Origin: Gonapodya sp. JEL0774
Taxonomy: Eukaryota > Monoblepharomycota > Monoblepharidomycetes > Monoblepharidales > Gonapodyaceae
Assembly (NCBI GenBank): GCA_027604505.1
Contig: JADIIX010000187.1
Span: 1 to 31,872, forward strand
DNA: 31,872 nt
Reading direction: 5' to 3'
Shown here: positions 20,485 through 31,814 of the stretch, in pieces
Numbering within the stretch: the stretch's first letter is position 1
Layout: every line of letters begins with the position of its first letter
The notes under the pieces: model-generated
Seen by the model: only the letters and a program-made list of their open reading frames with translations
What the model was told of the DNA's origin: nothing
Database searches by the model: none
Position numbers and translations under genes: made by a program

Positions 20485-22133
20485 ATGGATCCAATCTACG
20501 ATTCAGGCACTTGCGTTCTGTGCGATGTCATCGAGTACGACGGAAACATGGTTTGCTGCGTTTGCGGCAAGCTGCAATCCGAAGGAATCGATTTTCTTCC
20601 AGAAAGAGGCGGGCAATCGGTGGAGTCTTTTCCCTATGAGGCATTTCTGGAATCAGGTTACAGGAGGACCAACGTCGGGCAAACATTCTATCCTTCAGTT
20701 GGCAGCAAACGGAAGAGGACTGTAATGGAGCAGGACCACGGGGCTGTTGAGGCAGACATAGAGGATCAAGGGACAAACAATGACATGGATTTTGGTGGTT
20801 TACTCAGGATCACAGGAGGAGGTCAACGGGAGAGACTGAATGTCTTGAGCGGCGGGCGAGACGTTCTTGCTGAAGCTGGTGAGGGCACCTTGCTACGAGG
20901 ACGCATGCGAGGTGGAGAAAAATGGGGCCGTAAGGTGGAGGTGAGTGGACAGTTTGGATGATGAGAGCGATTGCCCATGAACTCACCAATGGTGTGCTTT
21001 TCCTTCCCCTCAATGGAGCAAGTACTCCGCGAAACTCTGACGCGGTTCATCACCGACCTCAACCTCGGCTCTGATGTTGGTGATGCGGCGTTTGCCCGTT
21101 GCAGGCGCGTTTTCCAAAACAAGGAACTCGCTCCACGATTCGCCGGACCTTCCCGTGGCAAAGTTGCTCTGCTAGCTTGTATATTCCTGGAATGTGGAGA
21201 GAGAAACATAGCTTTGGAGGCCCACAGGGTAGCGGTGAGTAAGTCCTGTCTCAAATCTAGTAGTGAAAGTGACTGTATGCGGGGTTGTTCGATGGTATTT
21301 CGTCATGAGAGGGAGTCGCGAGCTCGTGGATTAGATTTTTGCCATGTGGCTATGTCCGCCTCTCCGGAAATGCTTTTCATCGGAAGTATCGATGTGTCCA
21401 GTGTCTCGCTGAAGGATCTATTGGTTTCGAGCAAGCGCGTTATGAAGACCAATTTCATGTTTGCCCCTCTCCCCGTCTCAACACGTGCTCCTATTCACGT
21501 TTCTAGGACGTTCTCGGCCTCTCGGGCAAGCAACTCCTCGGGATTGCCATGTGCTTTCGCCGGGAATTCGCCCTCGAATTCAAGAAAGCCCCCGGTGCTG
21601 CTTACATCGAGCGTCTTGTGGAACTGTTGCATCCTTATACCCACACGTCTCGTTCCAGACCTTCATGGAGGATGGCGCCAGCACACCGCGGATCTTCGGT
21701 AGAAATCCCTCTAGTTAACCAAAGTCGCTATGCAACGCTGGCAAGACCTGAATCTCGTGGCGACGGTGATACCCAGCTGTCTCTGACAAAAAAGCGCCGG
21801 CAACTATCCCAGCTCGCCATCTTCCTCTACAGGATCCCTGCCACCCCTGAGCCACCTGTAGCGCCTCTTCGTGCCGTTGCATCGACGTATCTTGCATATT
21901 CACTTGTGGAGGCGCGGCGAGCGCCCCTAGCTGTGATGAGGTCGTTGTGCACGGAAGTGTCAGTTTCCATGAACATGGTTGAAAGGGAAGTCGCGGAGAT
22001 GGAGCAGGCAATGTTGAATAAGTGTAAGGGCTGGGCTCCTTGGGCGATCGACTTTAAGGGGGACGATGTGGGTTTATGGGGTGCAAGCGCAATGAGATGG
22101 GGCGAGAAACAACCGGCGTGGTTCGAGGGATGA
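20485..22133 (+). CDS. TFIIB-related protein: N-terminal zinc ribbon and cyclin-like folds
   Basis: Exons 20485-20940, 21019-21234 and 21507-22133 give 432 residues. The N-terminus has a zinc ribbon, C10-x2-C13-x10-C24-x2-C27-G, with the VCxxCG ending usual in TFIIB-type factors. From about 150 a helical region follows: RETLTRFITDLNL, GKVALLACIFLECGERNIALEAHRVA and DVLGLSGKQLLGIAMCF, which matches a TFIIB/Brf cyclin repeat. A weaker second helical repeat (PLRAVASTYLAYSL) is near 355. Such proteins act in transcription initiation by RNA polymerase I, II or III. The sequence is too divergent for me to assign it to TFIIB, Brf1 or Rrn7; the short ribbon spacing argues against canonical TFIIB. The second intron (272 nt) is long and could hide an alternative exon, but direct joining restores the cyclin repeat. 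Confidence 0.6.
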
Positions 22134-22296
22134 TGTTGATAGAGTGACCGTTGACAAGCTCAGCAGCAATCATAAAAAGAAAATATTTGGACATGAGTTA
22201 GTGTAGTTGCAATTGAAAAACGTGGATAAAGAGTTTTGAAACCATGAAGTCCGCCGGACCGTGGTTCCCCAACGAAGTTGAGATCTCTCTGTAGAT

Positions 22297-24188
22297 ATGG
22301 CCTCTGCCGGGGACGAAGTTTCCCAATTCGTTGCTATCACGGGCACATCTGCGGAACAAGGTTTTTTGATCTCAATCAGTCAAGTGTCTTTTCAATTACG
22401 GTCACTAACGATATACCGGATGTTGCATTTGGTTTGTTATCTGACGAGACAGCGGAAAACCTACTCGCCGAGCACGACTGGGATTTACAAGATGCTCTGT
22501 CGGCATTCTATGAGAAAAGCGCTTCCTCCATGCCAGGCCCGACCTCTGGCTCTGTGTCTTCGCAAGCACCTTCGTCCACAACGGCGCCATCGTCCTCCGC
22601 TAGCGTGCCCACACGTGGAGCTTCTTCGTCGGCGAACGTGAGATCTTTTGCGGATTTCGTGAACTCAGGCAAGAAAGAAGGCGGGGGTGAAGTGGATGAG
22701 GATGGGCCTGACTACTTTGCAGGTGGAGAGAAGAGGTGAGTCTTATGACACCTTCATATGCAAATGGAAAGATGAAATCACACTAATGATAATATTTGTT
22801 AATCTCGCATGCAACGTTGCGGTTGGGGGCACAGCGGGATAGTCATGAAGGGGCAAAGCAAGAAAGACGGCAAAGCGAAGAATCTGGTCAAGGACATCAT
22901 GGATATGGCTGCTAAGTACGTCTCGCCCATGCTCGGTCAGCCTCTTTTCATTCCGCTCCTTTCTCGGCTTACTTGGCGAATTCCTTGTTCAGAGCGGGTC
23001 CCCCCCCAGGTGGCCATGGGCATGACCACGACCACGACGATGACGATGATGACGAAGAAGGTGCTTTTCGGGTGCAGGGACGAGGTACCGGGCCTAGGGT
23101 CCAGGCATTTGTTGGTTCAGGTTGGTGGAACGAGAACAAGCTGTCGACGATTGTCAGCACTCTAAGATGTCTCTTTTCCATTTCCTGCTGCTCTTACATT
23201 ATGAAATCGAACAGGGTATCGACTCGGAAGTGAAGACGAACCTCAGCCGCCAGCACAGCCATCAGCAAACCCCACACCAACACCTGCGCTACGAGCCCCG
23301 ACCCCAGCATCTCGTGAAACGGTAATCTCTGATATTGCGCATCATGAATCATTTGTTTGACTGTGGATAATAACTTTTTCCTCGCTCAGGTCAACCGCGT
23401 CCTGACATTCTGGCGAAATGGTTTCTCTGTTGAGGACGGCCCTTTACTCTCGTACGAGGACCCGCAAAACCAAGAACTCCTCGAGCACATCAAGAGCGGG
23501 TGCGGTGGCTGGGTGTGTTGAGGGCTTTATGTATATGCAGTGTCTGATCCCAAATCCCTCCAGCCGGGCACCTCCGAGCCTTCTCAACGTTTCAATCGGC
23601 CAACCTGTTGAAGTTCGTGTTCAGCACAAGCTCGAAGAGGACTACAAGGCACCACCAAAAGTTCTTAAGCCTTTCCAAGGAAGCGGTCGCACGTTGGGCT
23701 CCATTGTGCCCGAACCAGAGGCAACCTCATCGGGGTCGATGCCTGGAGCGTTTCCCAGCTCTTCGTCATCATCTCCTGTCCCTGTGAACCCGATCAGCGG
23801 GCCCCCGGTGCTAGCAGTGGATGAGTCACAACCTACTACTTCCGTCCAGATTAGGCTGGCAGACGGGACGAGGTGGGTAGTGTGGTCATAAATCCCCGAA
23901 GATATGTATTCAACACGTAACAATATTTTTCCGGGGATTCAGATTGGTCGCCAAATTCAACCACACACATACGATTGGTGACCTGCGGCGATTTGTACGA
24001 TCGTAAGTGCGAATGAGATTGGCATACACATTATTGATTGAACACCGCATGCCATTTGTAGCTCCCGCCCGGAGTCCCGCTCCTGGGCACTTCAGACCAC
24101 ATTTCCCGTCAAGGAACTGACAGAAGACACACTGACAATTAAGGCCGCAGGCCTGCTAAACGCAGTGGTGGTGCAAAAGTTTACGTGA
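22297..24188 (+). CDS. p47/Shp1-type Cdc48 cofactor (UBA-SEP-UBX)
   Basis: Nine exons (22297-22360, 22453-22735, 22835-22915, 22993-23120, 23215-23321, 23390-23499, 23564-23872, 23943-24002, 24062-24188) give 422 residues. Domain order is UBA at the N-terminus (FVAITGTSAEQ, LLAEHDWDLQDAL), a Ser-rich linker, GGEKRSG, a His/Asp-rich run (GHGHDHDHDDDDDD), the SEP domain (about 222-300: FWRNGFSVEDGPL, INSG-like IKSGRAPP, VRVQHKLEEDY) and a C-terminal UBX (about 345-422: IRLADGTRLVAKFN, TTFPVKEL, VVVQKFT). The protein recruits the AAA ATPase Cdc48/p97 to ubiquitinated substrates, for membrane fusion, PP1 regulation and autophagy. The p97-contact loop is FPV where many homologues have FPN. The UBA is split by the first intron. 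It converges on the NAD kinase gene 220 nt downstream. Confidence 0.95.
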
Positions 24189-24407
24189 ATTCATGCCATT
24201 TGTTTCTCAATATCAAGCAGAGTGGTCAGCGGGTCCACAGATAAAATCGTCAGCAAGTGAATAAACAGATGATATATTCAGTTGCGCATCAAATCCGACG
24301 GAGCGCCACCATCATCAATATTTACTGGGTAAACAGATGGTGTTGCTCCGTAGTGCACATTTCACTCTGACCTGGGGCCCAATATGCAAGAATATAATGA
24401 ATGCATT

Positions 24408-27400
24408 CTAATTCTTTCGCATCTTCTTCCCGTCCGCCAAGATATCGTGCATTTCAAGACCCAAATCATCGCTCAAATCAGGAAACGATTTATGCGGATG
24501 TGGGGCGACTACAACGTCCTCCCCAAACTGTGCTGTTCCCACTGAGTCAAAACCAAATCCTGCATCCTCTCCATCCGTCCCCCCTAAAAATTCTCTGACG
24601 ATTCGCTCTCCCTCCTCGTCATTTTCTTCCCCGTTTATGGGTTTCTGCCTCGCGCGCTCGTTCCAATGCAAGGTGCGAGAGAGGCCCTCGAACCAATCTT
24701 CACTCTGATCAGTCGCGCAGATTGTTGGGCAAGGAAATCTGCCAGCTGTTACTGTGACGTAATCGCCTTGTGACATGGGATCCAGTGGACAAGTCATTCG
24801 ACGTGAAACAAAAGCGTGTGCAACTCTTCTGACTCACCCTGACGGAGCTCGATCCTATGTCGTCCATCAAATGAGCAAAACGCAGTAGTGCGTGCATCTC
24901 TTGGGAGGAGAATTTTTAGTTCCATCGAGTCAGGTAACATCATAGGACGGAAGGAGAGTGTGTCTGATGAGGAGGTCGGAGTGTGAGTTCCCGAAAAAAC
25001 GAAACTCGATAGATGCAGAACGCGAACGAACTGCCTCAACTCACGGGGACAAATGGGTGTCACAAGGAGGGCGGGAACTTCAGGGTGGACAACTGATCCT
25101 CCAGCCGACAACTGGCAATGCACAACCGTCACAAGTCAGCCTCAACGCCGTACACACATAAGCATCAATACGACTCCACCTCCCGGAATAACTTACGCTG
25201 TATGCTGTACTGCCCGTTGGGGTTGAAATGACCAACCCATCAGCCTGCACCACTGTCAGTAGTCGATCATCTCCGTAGAGTTCCAACTGACTCATGTATG
25301 GACTCGGTCCACGGTCCACAACAAGATCATTAAGGACTTGAAACGACTCAGTCGGGATTGGTCGGCGAAGAGTGCCGCCAGACGCCCCTCCCGAAGCTGA
25401 CGATGTTGACACCGGCCTGAGTCCATCTCCACGGGAGAAGTTGCCAGGGTTTACTTGGGTGGACGATGCAGCGTGCGGAAGGACCGCGGTAGCGGTGGAC
25501 GCCGATTGCGGGTTAATCGTGGGTCTGGCGGACCGTGGATCCCCGCGATGAGCGTCTCTCGTAGGCTGCGCGCGCCACACGGTGCACGTCACTCTCATAC
25601 GCAGATTCACACGCAATCCAGGTGCGAAAGCCTGCGGATGCTTCGAGACGGAAGCATTTGGATCGGGGCTCGCGACAATCTTGCGGAGAACCCGACGGAT
25701 GTCCTTGATGTTAAACACTGTCAAGAAACCCAAAGATCCCATGTGAAATGGAATGATGGGTGGAACCTGCGACCGCTGGAACAACCAGCTGGTATATAAG
25801 ACGGTGCCATCCCCTCCGAGTGTGATGATGAGGTCAATGTCGTCGGCGCTCGTGGCGCAAAACTCTGGATCCCAGAACCTTAGCTTTTCTCGAACAGGAG
25901 TGCAAGAGCCGGGAAGTGCGGGTTGGCGAGCGAGATCGGACGAGAGCGAGACTATGTGAGGATTTGTTGCAAGCTTGGAGTCCAAGTACCTGATAGTGGG
26001 AGAGTGGTGTGCGAAAGAACGAGTTCGAATAAAAGTCAAATCCGGCCGGCCTTCACACAGACAGTCACCGGACAACAACCACTCACACAGTATATCCTTC
26101 TCTCACATTCTCACACTTGCCACCTACCCTGGGGCTCGTCACGAGCCAAAACGCCAGGTGTTTCGTCAGGTAAATAAGCGTACTGTCCCAAGCCTTAGTG
26201 ACAATCATGATGGTGCTGGGATTCTCGAGGCGAACAAGTGCGCGACCTGGTTTGACGGACAAGGAATCAACCATTATCCCTTCAAGGAAGACTTGAAGGG
26301 ACACAAAAAAACAAGTCATCTTTCAACTGACCAATTTGCTTCGACACCTCCCTCACACCGACTGCAGTCTCCGCCAACTGCCTTGTCACCTGCGGTCGTT
26401 GACTCAAACTCGGGGTGGGCGACTTTGCGAACAAGCCATGGGCCCCCGACGCAGATGCAGCAGGTTTGGTGCCAACGCCTTGTCCGAAGCCGTACGGGTT
26501 CGGACTCGCAGAGTGAGAAGAGGAAGAAGAAGAGGAGGAGGCACCAGTGTACGATTCTGCAGAGTCTCGGCGAGGGAGTAAGGGCACAGGAACGGGAGCG
26601 GGGGCGGGGGACGAAGACTGCGACGGGTTGCGGGGCGAGGGTGGGGGACTTGGACCGGTTGACCACGTATCGGGGTCGGGGGATGGCGGGTTTGCAGTGG
26701 CTGGTGGCAAGGTGGTAGAGGCCGTGGAGGGCGGGTTGGCAAGAGGGGATATTCCGTTTTGGTGGGAGGTTGCGACATGAGGGAGAGAGAAAGATTTTCG
26801 AGCACGTGGTGTGAGAGGAGAATTGTCAAGTGGAGACCCAGGGACGGGGGCAGAAAGCGAAGCGGCTGTTGGGTGAGGGTAGGCGACGTGGTTGGTATCT
26901 ATGGTAGGCTGGATAAGGGTATTTTTGGCAGAAGACGATGTCAGAGAGCGGGAGAGTGGGCCTCTACGTGGCTCCATGCCGTTAATTACAGTTGCAGGAG
27001 AACCGGTCGCTGTGCATTTCCCGGTGGGTCCCGGTTCCGTTCCCTGCTCAGGGCGGTTCAGAGGAGGTGTGGCTGCAAGAAGGTTGAGCTGCAATGGTGA
27101 CCGAGGTTCTGAGAACGCGGATTCCGCCGACGGCGAGAACGGCTCCTCGTCGGAGCTCGAATCGAGCTCGTTGTGTGATCCAACGTCAAACTCGGGCAGG
27201 TTGGCCACGCCATTGACATTGCTGTCCGAGTATGCGGAGGGACCAAGGTGTGGAGATATAGTGGCCCAGGAGGAGGCGAGACGGGATGCGGCTGCAAAGG
27301 CGTCGGACGGGTCCTGCGACTCTGTACGGTGGTGTTTGGGTGCCGAGGTAGCTTCAGGTAGGTGGTCGTCATGAGTGATGGCGCCGCTGGCCGTCGAGTT

Positions 27401-28099
27401 GTTTGGGTTTAGTTCTGGTGACCAATTTATGTTTGGATGTGTTTGATAGAGTGGGGAGTGTTCAGTCTCGTGCTTCCAGCGCTCAGCGTTGCCGTCGTGC
27501 ACGAAGCACGAGTCCAGAGAGAGCTGGGATTTGGAGTCGCCATTTGGTTTCCACGTGTCCCTCAGATGCGAAGGGTGATGTGGCGCCGAGTTGTATTCCA
27601 CGGCGGATGAGTTCGCGAAGCCGTGATGCAGTTTGGCGAGGTCGGGTGTGCTCCCACGTGCCACCTGGAGCGGACCCAATCCAGCCCTGGAGTGCTTCGC
27701 CCGTTGCTGAGCTTCCATGAGCTGGTACCGAGCGGATATATGAGGATGTTGGGTGGCCGAAAAGTGCTGAGCGACTGACAGCAGTCGGGTCGGAGCGTCG
27801 GATGCTGGTCGAAGGTGCGCTTGGGATGACGACTGTGGCGCGTGAGGATGAGGGACAAAGGCAGACGACGAAGAGACAGATGCTGGCAGTTGCGGCCGGT
27901 ACGGGAGAAATGGCGCTGACGATGCCGGTGTCAAGGGCCCCGTCCAACGTGAAGGTGACCGTGAGCTGGTGTCTCTGTCACCTTCGTGGTCTTTGTCCGC
28001 GTCCGCGTCCGTTTCCCCCGGATTCGAGCTCACGTTGGTTGAGCTTTTGGCGTTTTGAGATTTTAACGACTGTCCGTTTAGTTTCTGGGGAACGTCCAT
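24408..28099 (-). CDS. NAD kinase with a long disordered N-terminal extension
   Basis: Six exons in transcript order (28099-26332, 26246-about 26124, 26050-25197, 25111-25045, 24963-24838, 24766-24408) give about 1098 residues. The enzyme phosphorylates NAD to NADP with ATP. The catalytic part starts near 580 with RQLAETAVGVREVSKQIGR, then IMIVTKAWD, LIITLGGDGTVLY (GGDG at 709-712), FHMGSLGFLT, NDLVVDRGPSPYM, ADGLVISTPTGSTAYSLSAGG and SFDGRHRIEL, all hallmarks of the family. The first exon supplies about 575 residues rich in Ser, Pro, Thr and Ala with no fold that I recognise. A further low-complexity insert lies between LRMRVTC and SFQVLNDL. The C-tail is acidic. The end of exon 2 is uncertain between 26115 and 26124, where several donors keep the frame. 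The catalytic identity is certain; localisation is not predictable from this. Confidence 0.94.
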
Positions 28100-29444
28100 T
28101 CGATCTGTGACCCAGATCGGAAGTCCGGGAAAGGGGAACCGTGGACAAATGTTATGCTCCCAGCCTCCTCTTTTTCCGCACTAACTTTACAGATACCTCA
28201 CAGAATTATATTTAATGTTTGTTAGCAAGTTTGTTGTTGGAAGGAACAAAGCTTGTCCGCCAACGATAACGGTGTCGTCGCGCAGGCACGTGGCTTCCCT
28301 GAACCGAACCAAGGAGAGCTTGTCTATTATTCGATGGTGCGAAGCATGAAAGACTGAAACCATCATGCATCGACCGGCCCAGTGCCCAGCCCTTTTGTGG
28401 ATCCATTGGCATTTTCGGAGGCAAGGGCCAATGAACGTGGCGGGAGCTCGTATGCCGGTGACACTTTCATTGATTCGGAAACCATAAATGTGATGCGTCA
28501 CTTGGACTGCCTCTGCTCTACATGCTCTCTATGTGGATCTCACGCATTGGTTCGGGTTTACCTCTCTCCCTCATTTTCCTCACAACTCCCTTCCCACGTT
28601 CCGCGACAGATGCTCGGCAGGCAACCGGAGGTGAACAAGAACGTTTCTCCACGTAGTTTCATGGAGATCTTAAAAATAGCAGAACGATGAACTGGTGATA
28701 CGTTGAGATCGGAAGCAGCGTCAAGGTCTTTGGCTCGCCCTTCATCCGGCAGTTTGGATTTTCGATACATTTTGCCACATGACGGTCCTGCTATGCCATT
28801 AATTCCTCTCCTCCTGTACGAAATTAATTCATTTTCCCGTTTCATTTAGTTTGGGCGGCGACCCTTTGTTGAATCACGTGGCTCTCTCCACGGTGATCTC
28901 TATCAAAGGGGGCCAACCACACAAAGGTGGGTGGCCGCCGTTCCGGCGTCAAAACGTTGCCCCCACAGAGAGTGAGGTGAATGAAATTTCATCAGAGAGT
29001 TGAGAGGTGAATGAAATTTCCGGCATTTCATTTCATCCTCAAGCGCCCGTTTGCTTGAATTCCCCCGGTTCCTTGCAGAAACAAGCTTTTGACTCTCTCG
29101 GCACTGTAGATGAGGTGACGTTGTGCCGGGGAATTCCCACTCCACAAGGGAGAATATTCATTCTTTAATTGTGTATCTTCAATGAGCATAACGTTGGAAC
29201 GACCGTCCCAACTCGGAACGCCGCATGTCGGTCGGTCATGTGAAACCCGTCGCGAACGTACACCGACATCACCGCGATAACCATATATCTGGTGACAAAA
29301 CCAATTCAAAAATTTAAATTCGCCGGCCTACCACAACAAAACACGAGCACATTTCAAGCTTCATAGGTACACTACACGCCCACGCTCACCACGCTCGCCA
29401 CCGCCCACCGCCCACCACCCACAAAAAGCACCCAACTCACCCCT
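28100..29444. other. Gene-free stretch between NAD kinase and MINDY genes
   Basis: About 1.35 kb upstream of NAD kinase and downstream of the MINDY gene. Short open frames on both strands lack motifs, splice partners or codon-like patterns. It presumably includes the NAD kinase promoter and 5' leader and the MINDY 3' UTR. It contains the direct and inverted repeats around 28974-29036 and an approximate inverted pair of GAATTCCC(C)CGG elements near 29059 and 29130. No tRNA-like cloverleaf was evident. Confidence 0.6.
28974..29036. repeat. Direct repeats of GAGGTGAATGAAATTTC with palindromic arms
   Basis: Two exact 17-bp copies lie at 28974-28990 and 29004-29020, 30 nt apart. The first runs into the 12-bp palindrome ATGAAATTTCAT. 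The second forms an inverted repeat, AATGAAAT and ATTTCATT around a 7-nt loop (29010-29032). Confidence 0.85.
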
Positions 29445-31810
29445 TTACAGAATCAAACAACCGTCGTCATCCTTATCCTTCCCGCCCCCGCCCCCGCCTA
29501 CTCTCGCCTGCGCCCCGCTCCCACTCGCCCCCCGAGCCCCAGCCCCAGCACTCGCGGTCCGTTTCGGCACCTGCCCCTGCCCCTGCCCCTGTCCCTGTCC
29601 CTGCCCCACGCTCACACCCCGCGCAGGGTTGGCCTGCGCATGAGCCCGCCCGTGTCCGTTCCCGTTCGATGCCGCCACCCGCCCCGCCCCCACCTGCCCC
29701 CGCCCCGCTCGGGCCTCCCTTTCCTGCGCTTCTTGTTCTTGTTGCTGTTGCTGCTGGTACAGCTCGCGGGCGCGGAGGAACTCTTGGTGGCGTTGGTTCT
29801 CGCGCTCTTGGAATTCCATGGCCAGGGCGAGACTTGCGGGGGCGGGGGGTCGCCACGGGACGGGTGGGGGGTTGCAGGGTTGGGGGTGGGGTGGGGAGGT
29901 GGGTGGAGAGCAGAGAGTTTGGTGTTTGGTGTGACAAGGGGAACCGCAACACATGGTGAGACGATGCAGACATCGAATGGGACGGAGAGGTCCGTCCGCC
30001 GGGACGCAAACGTGGGGTCTTTAGAGCGCACCGGCCCCGCACCGCCGTTCCCCAACCACAACCACAAACACCAACACTACCCTGACACAATCCGCACCAC
30101 CCAAACAACCAAACCAAACCACCAACCTCCTTCCTTCCCCTCCACCCTTCCCCCACCCCCAACTCACTCTCTATCCATCCTCTCGGCCCTCTCCTCCTCC
30201 GTCACGAACTCCTCCGGAATCTCCGGCCCCAGCTCCTCCGGAATGACCAGATCTCCCTCACCATCCCCCATCCCCATCCCCATCCCCATCCCCTGGCCAG
30301 ATCCCCCGTGCGCCTGCACCGGCCCTGCCCACACGGTCATGTTCCCCGTGAGAAACTGCGAGTCCCCATCGACGTTGGCCAGGGTCTCCCACACGCAGTC
30401 GGGTTGGGACGACAGCCCTTCGTCGGTGACCAGGGTGAAGAGGTGCCCGTCGGCGTCGCGGAAGAGGGTGGAGAAGTGCTGGGGGGGAAAGGAGCGGACG
30501 GGGAGCCCGCGGGAGGGCAAGGGCGGGGCGGGCCGGGGGGGTGTTGGGAGGGTGAGTGGGGGAGTGATCGAGGGTTTGGGGGTTTCGTGGGTGGGTGTGT
30601 GGGAGAGAGGCGAGAATAGGGAGGAGGTGGGCGATCATTGAGTGTGGCAATTGGCTGGAAAACCTGCAGACTCCCAACGAGACGACACCCATCCCATCCC
30701 ACCCGCCGCCTTATTATCCCCACCCCCCAACCCCGCCCCACAACCGCATCACACCTCCAACGCCCCCAACCACCCCACACCCCCACCCCCCTCTACCCCC
30801 CACCCATCACACCCACATTGTTCCTAAACAACACCGACAACGACCCAGGCCGCAACATCTCCGCCAACTGCTGTATCCCGTGGTACGTCAACTGGCTTGC
30901 CGAACTCTCCAACCAGGCGCGGGCCACGACCCCTTCGTGGGCCACCCGTTCCGCGTGCCGCATCTTCTCCTCCAGCTGCGCCACGGGCTCCGCCCCACCA
31001 TCCCCACCCGCCCCCGCCACCGCCGCGTCTCTCTCCGCAGCCAGCCGGGCCACCTCTGAGCCCGCGACGTCCCCCATGACGGCCCGCTCAGCCACCGCGT
31101 TGTACGACCCGCACGACTCCACGACGACCCTATACGTCTCGTGGTCCTGGGGGTCCACGCACCACCCGTGGCACAGGGGGACCGAGAAGATGTCGAAGGT
31201 GGACAGGGCCGGTGTGAACTCGAACGACCTGGGGTGGTCGTGCTTGACGTTCACGTCGAGGCCGCGGGTCAAAGTGGGGAGGACAGAGACGACGTCGGTG
31301 AAGGAGGTGGTCCATTGGAGTTTGCGGGCGTGGGCAGAGGCGTGGGCCGAGGTGGAGGGGGAGGTGGACGGGTGGGTCGGGGTGGGCGGGGGGTGGTCCG
31401 AGGTGGGAGAGGTGGCCTAGGGCGCGGTGCGGGGTGGGCGGGGGTGGGCGGGGGTGGGCGGGGTGTACGGTGAGGTTGTGGGAGGTGGGTGGGGGGGGGG
31501 GGTGTCAAGACAGAACACGACAGGATCTGGATGGCACATGATCATCACCATCACGTACAATCCATCCACCTCCTGTCCGTTCCGATTCCACGCCCTCCCC
31601 TCTGTCCTTTCCCCTCTGGCCTTGCCTTCTGTCCTTCCCCCCAACACCCCACCCTCCCCAATCCGGCTCCCCCCAACCCCACCCCCCTCCAACCCACCTC
31701 CGGCGCGGTCCTAACGATCAAATCGCCCAACAATTCGACGAGCTCCTCGTACGACACGAAGGACTTGTCGGGTGAGATGTGGATGGCGCCTTGCAGGAGG
31801 AGGGTGTTGC
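29445..31810 (-). CDS. MINDY-family deubiquitinase, 3' part (N-terminus outside the window)
   Basis: Exons in transcript order are 31810-31698, 31416-30817, 30478-30168 and 29832-29445, about 470 residues. MINDY (FAM63) enzymes cleave K48-linked polyubiquitin. Visible family segments are LLLQGAIHISPDK, SYEELVELLGDLI, LQWTTSFTDVVSVLPTLTRGLDVNVKH, FDIFSVPLCHGWCVDP, SQLTYHGIQQLAEML and, across a splice junction, SVLFRNN-HFSTLFR with the catalytic His, then LVTDEG and FLTGNMTVW. The nucleophilic Cys region (usually NENGPCPL) lies upstream, beyond 31872. A MIU-like DLALAMEFQERE, a Gln-rich helix and a Gly/Gln repeat follow. The protein ends in CLIL, a CaaX prenylation motif. The introns are long (281-338 nt) and extremely C-rich on the coding strand. 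The gene is 5'-truncated by the window, and the exact 5' exon edge is uncertain. Confidence 0.9.
29571..29606 (-). repeat. Six 6-bp repeats encoding Gly-Gln in the MINDY tail
   Basis: Six CTGCCC/CTGTCC units on the plus strand read on the coding strand as alternating Gly and Gln. The tract lies in the low-complexity region between the MIU-like helix and the CaaX end. Confidence 0.9.
30269..30292 (-). repeat. Four exact 6-bp repeats encoding Gly-Met
   Basis: Four CATCCC units on the plus strand give Gly-Met four times just after the catalytic core of the MINDY protein, in an otherwise acidic linker. Confidence 0.9.
31433..31502 (+). repeat. G-rich tract with quadruplex-forming potential in a MINDY intron
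   Basis: The plus strand has repeated GGGTGGGCGGGGG units and ends in a run of nine or more G. At least four G3+ runs with short loops satisfy a G-quadruplex motif on the non-coding strand of the MINDY gene. Confidence 0.75.
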
Positions 31811-31814
31811 CTAG

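Noticed and set aside
21336-21506. Possible extra exon with a CxxC-like pattern inside the second intron of the TFIIB-like gene
   Set aside because: Joining 21234 directly to 21507 restores a continuous cyclin repeat. Inserting this stretch would break it or introduce a stop.
25975-26718. 247-codon open frame on the plus strand
   Set aside because: It is the opposite strand of NAD kinase exons 1-2. The composition is a shadow of the Ser/Pro-rich coding strand.
26282-28099. Independent 605-residue Ser/Pro-rich protein
   Set aside because: Its C-terminal QLAETAVGVREVSKQ is the conserved start of basidiomycete NAD kinase, and it joins the next exon in phase. It is exon 1 of that gene.
29057-29140. 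GAATTCCC(C)CGG elements in opposite orientation, like terminal repeats of a small transposon
   Set aside because: The arms differ in C number, are only about 11 bp long, lack flanking target duplications and enclose nothing recognisable.
29640-30641. 333-codon open frame on the plus strand
   Set aside because: It lies antisense to the MINDY exons and C-rich introns. The translation is Pro/Ser/Gly low complexity caused by G/C-rich sequence, with no motif.
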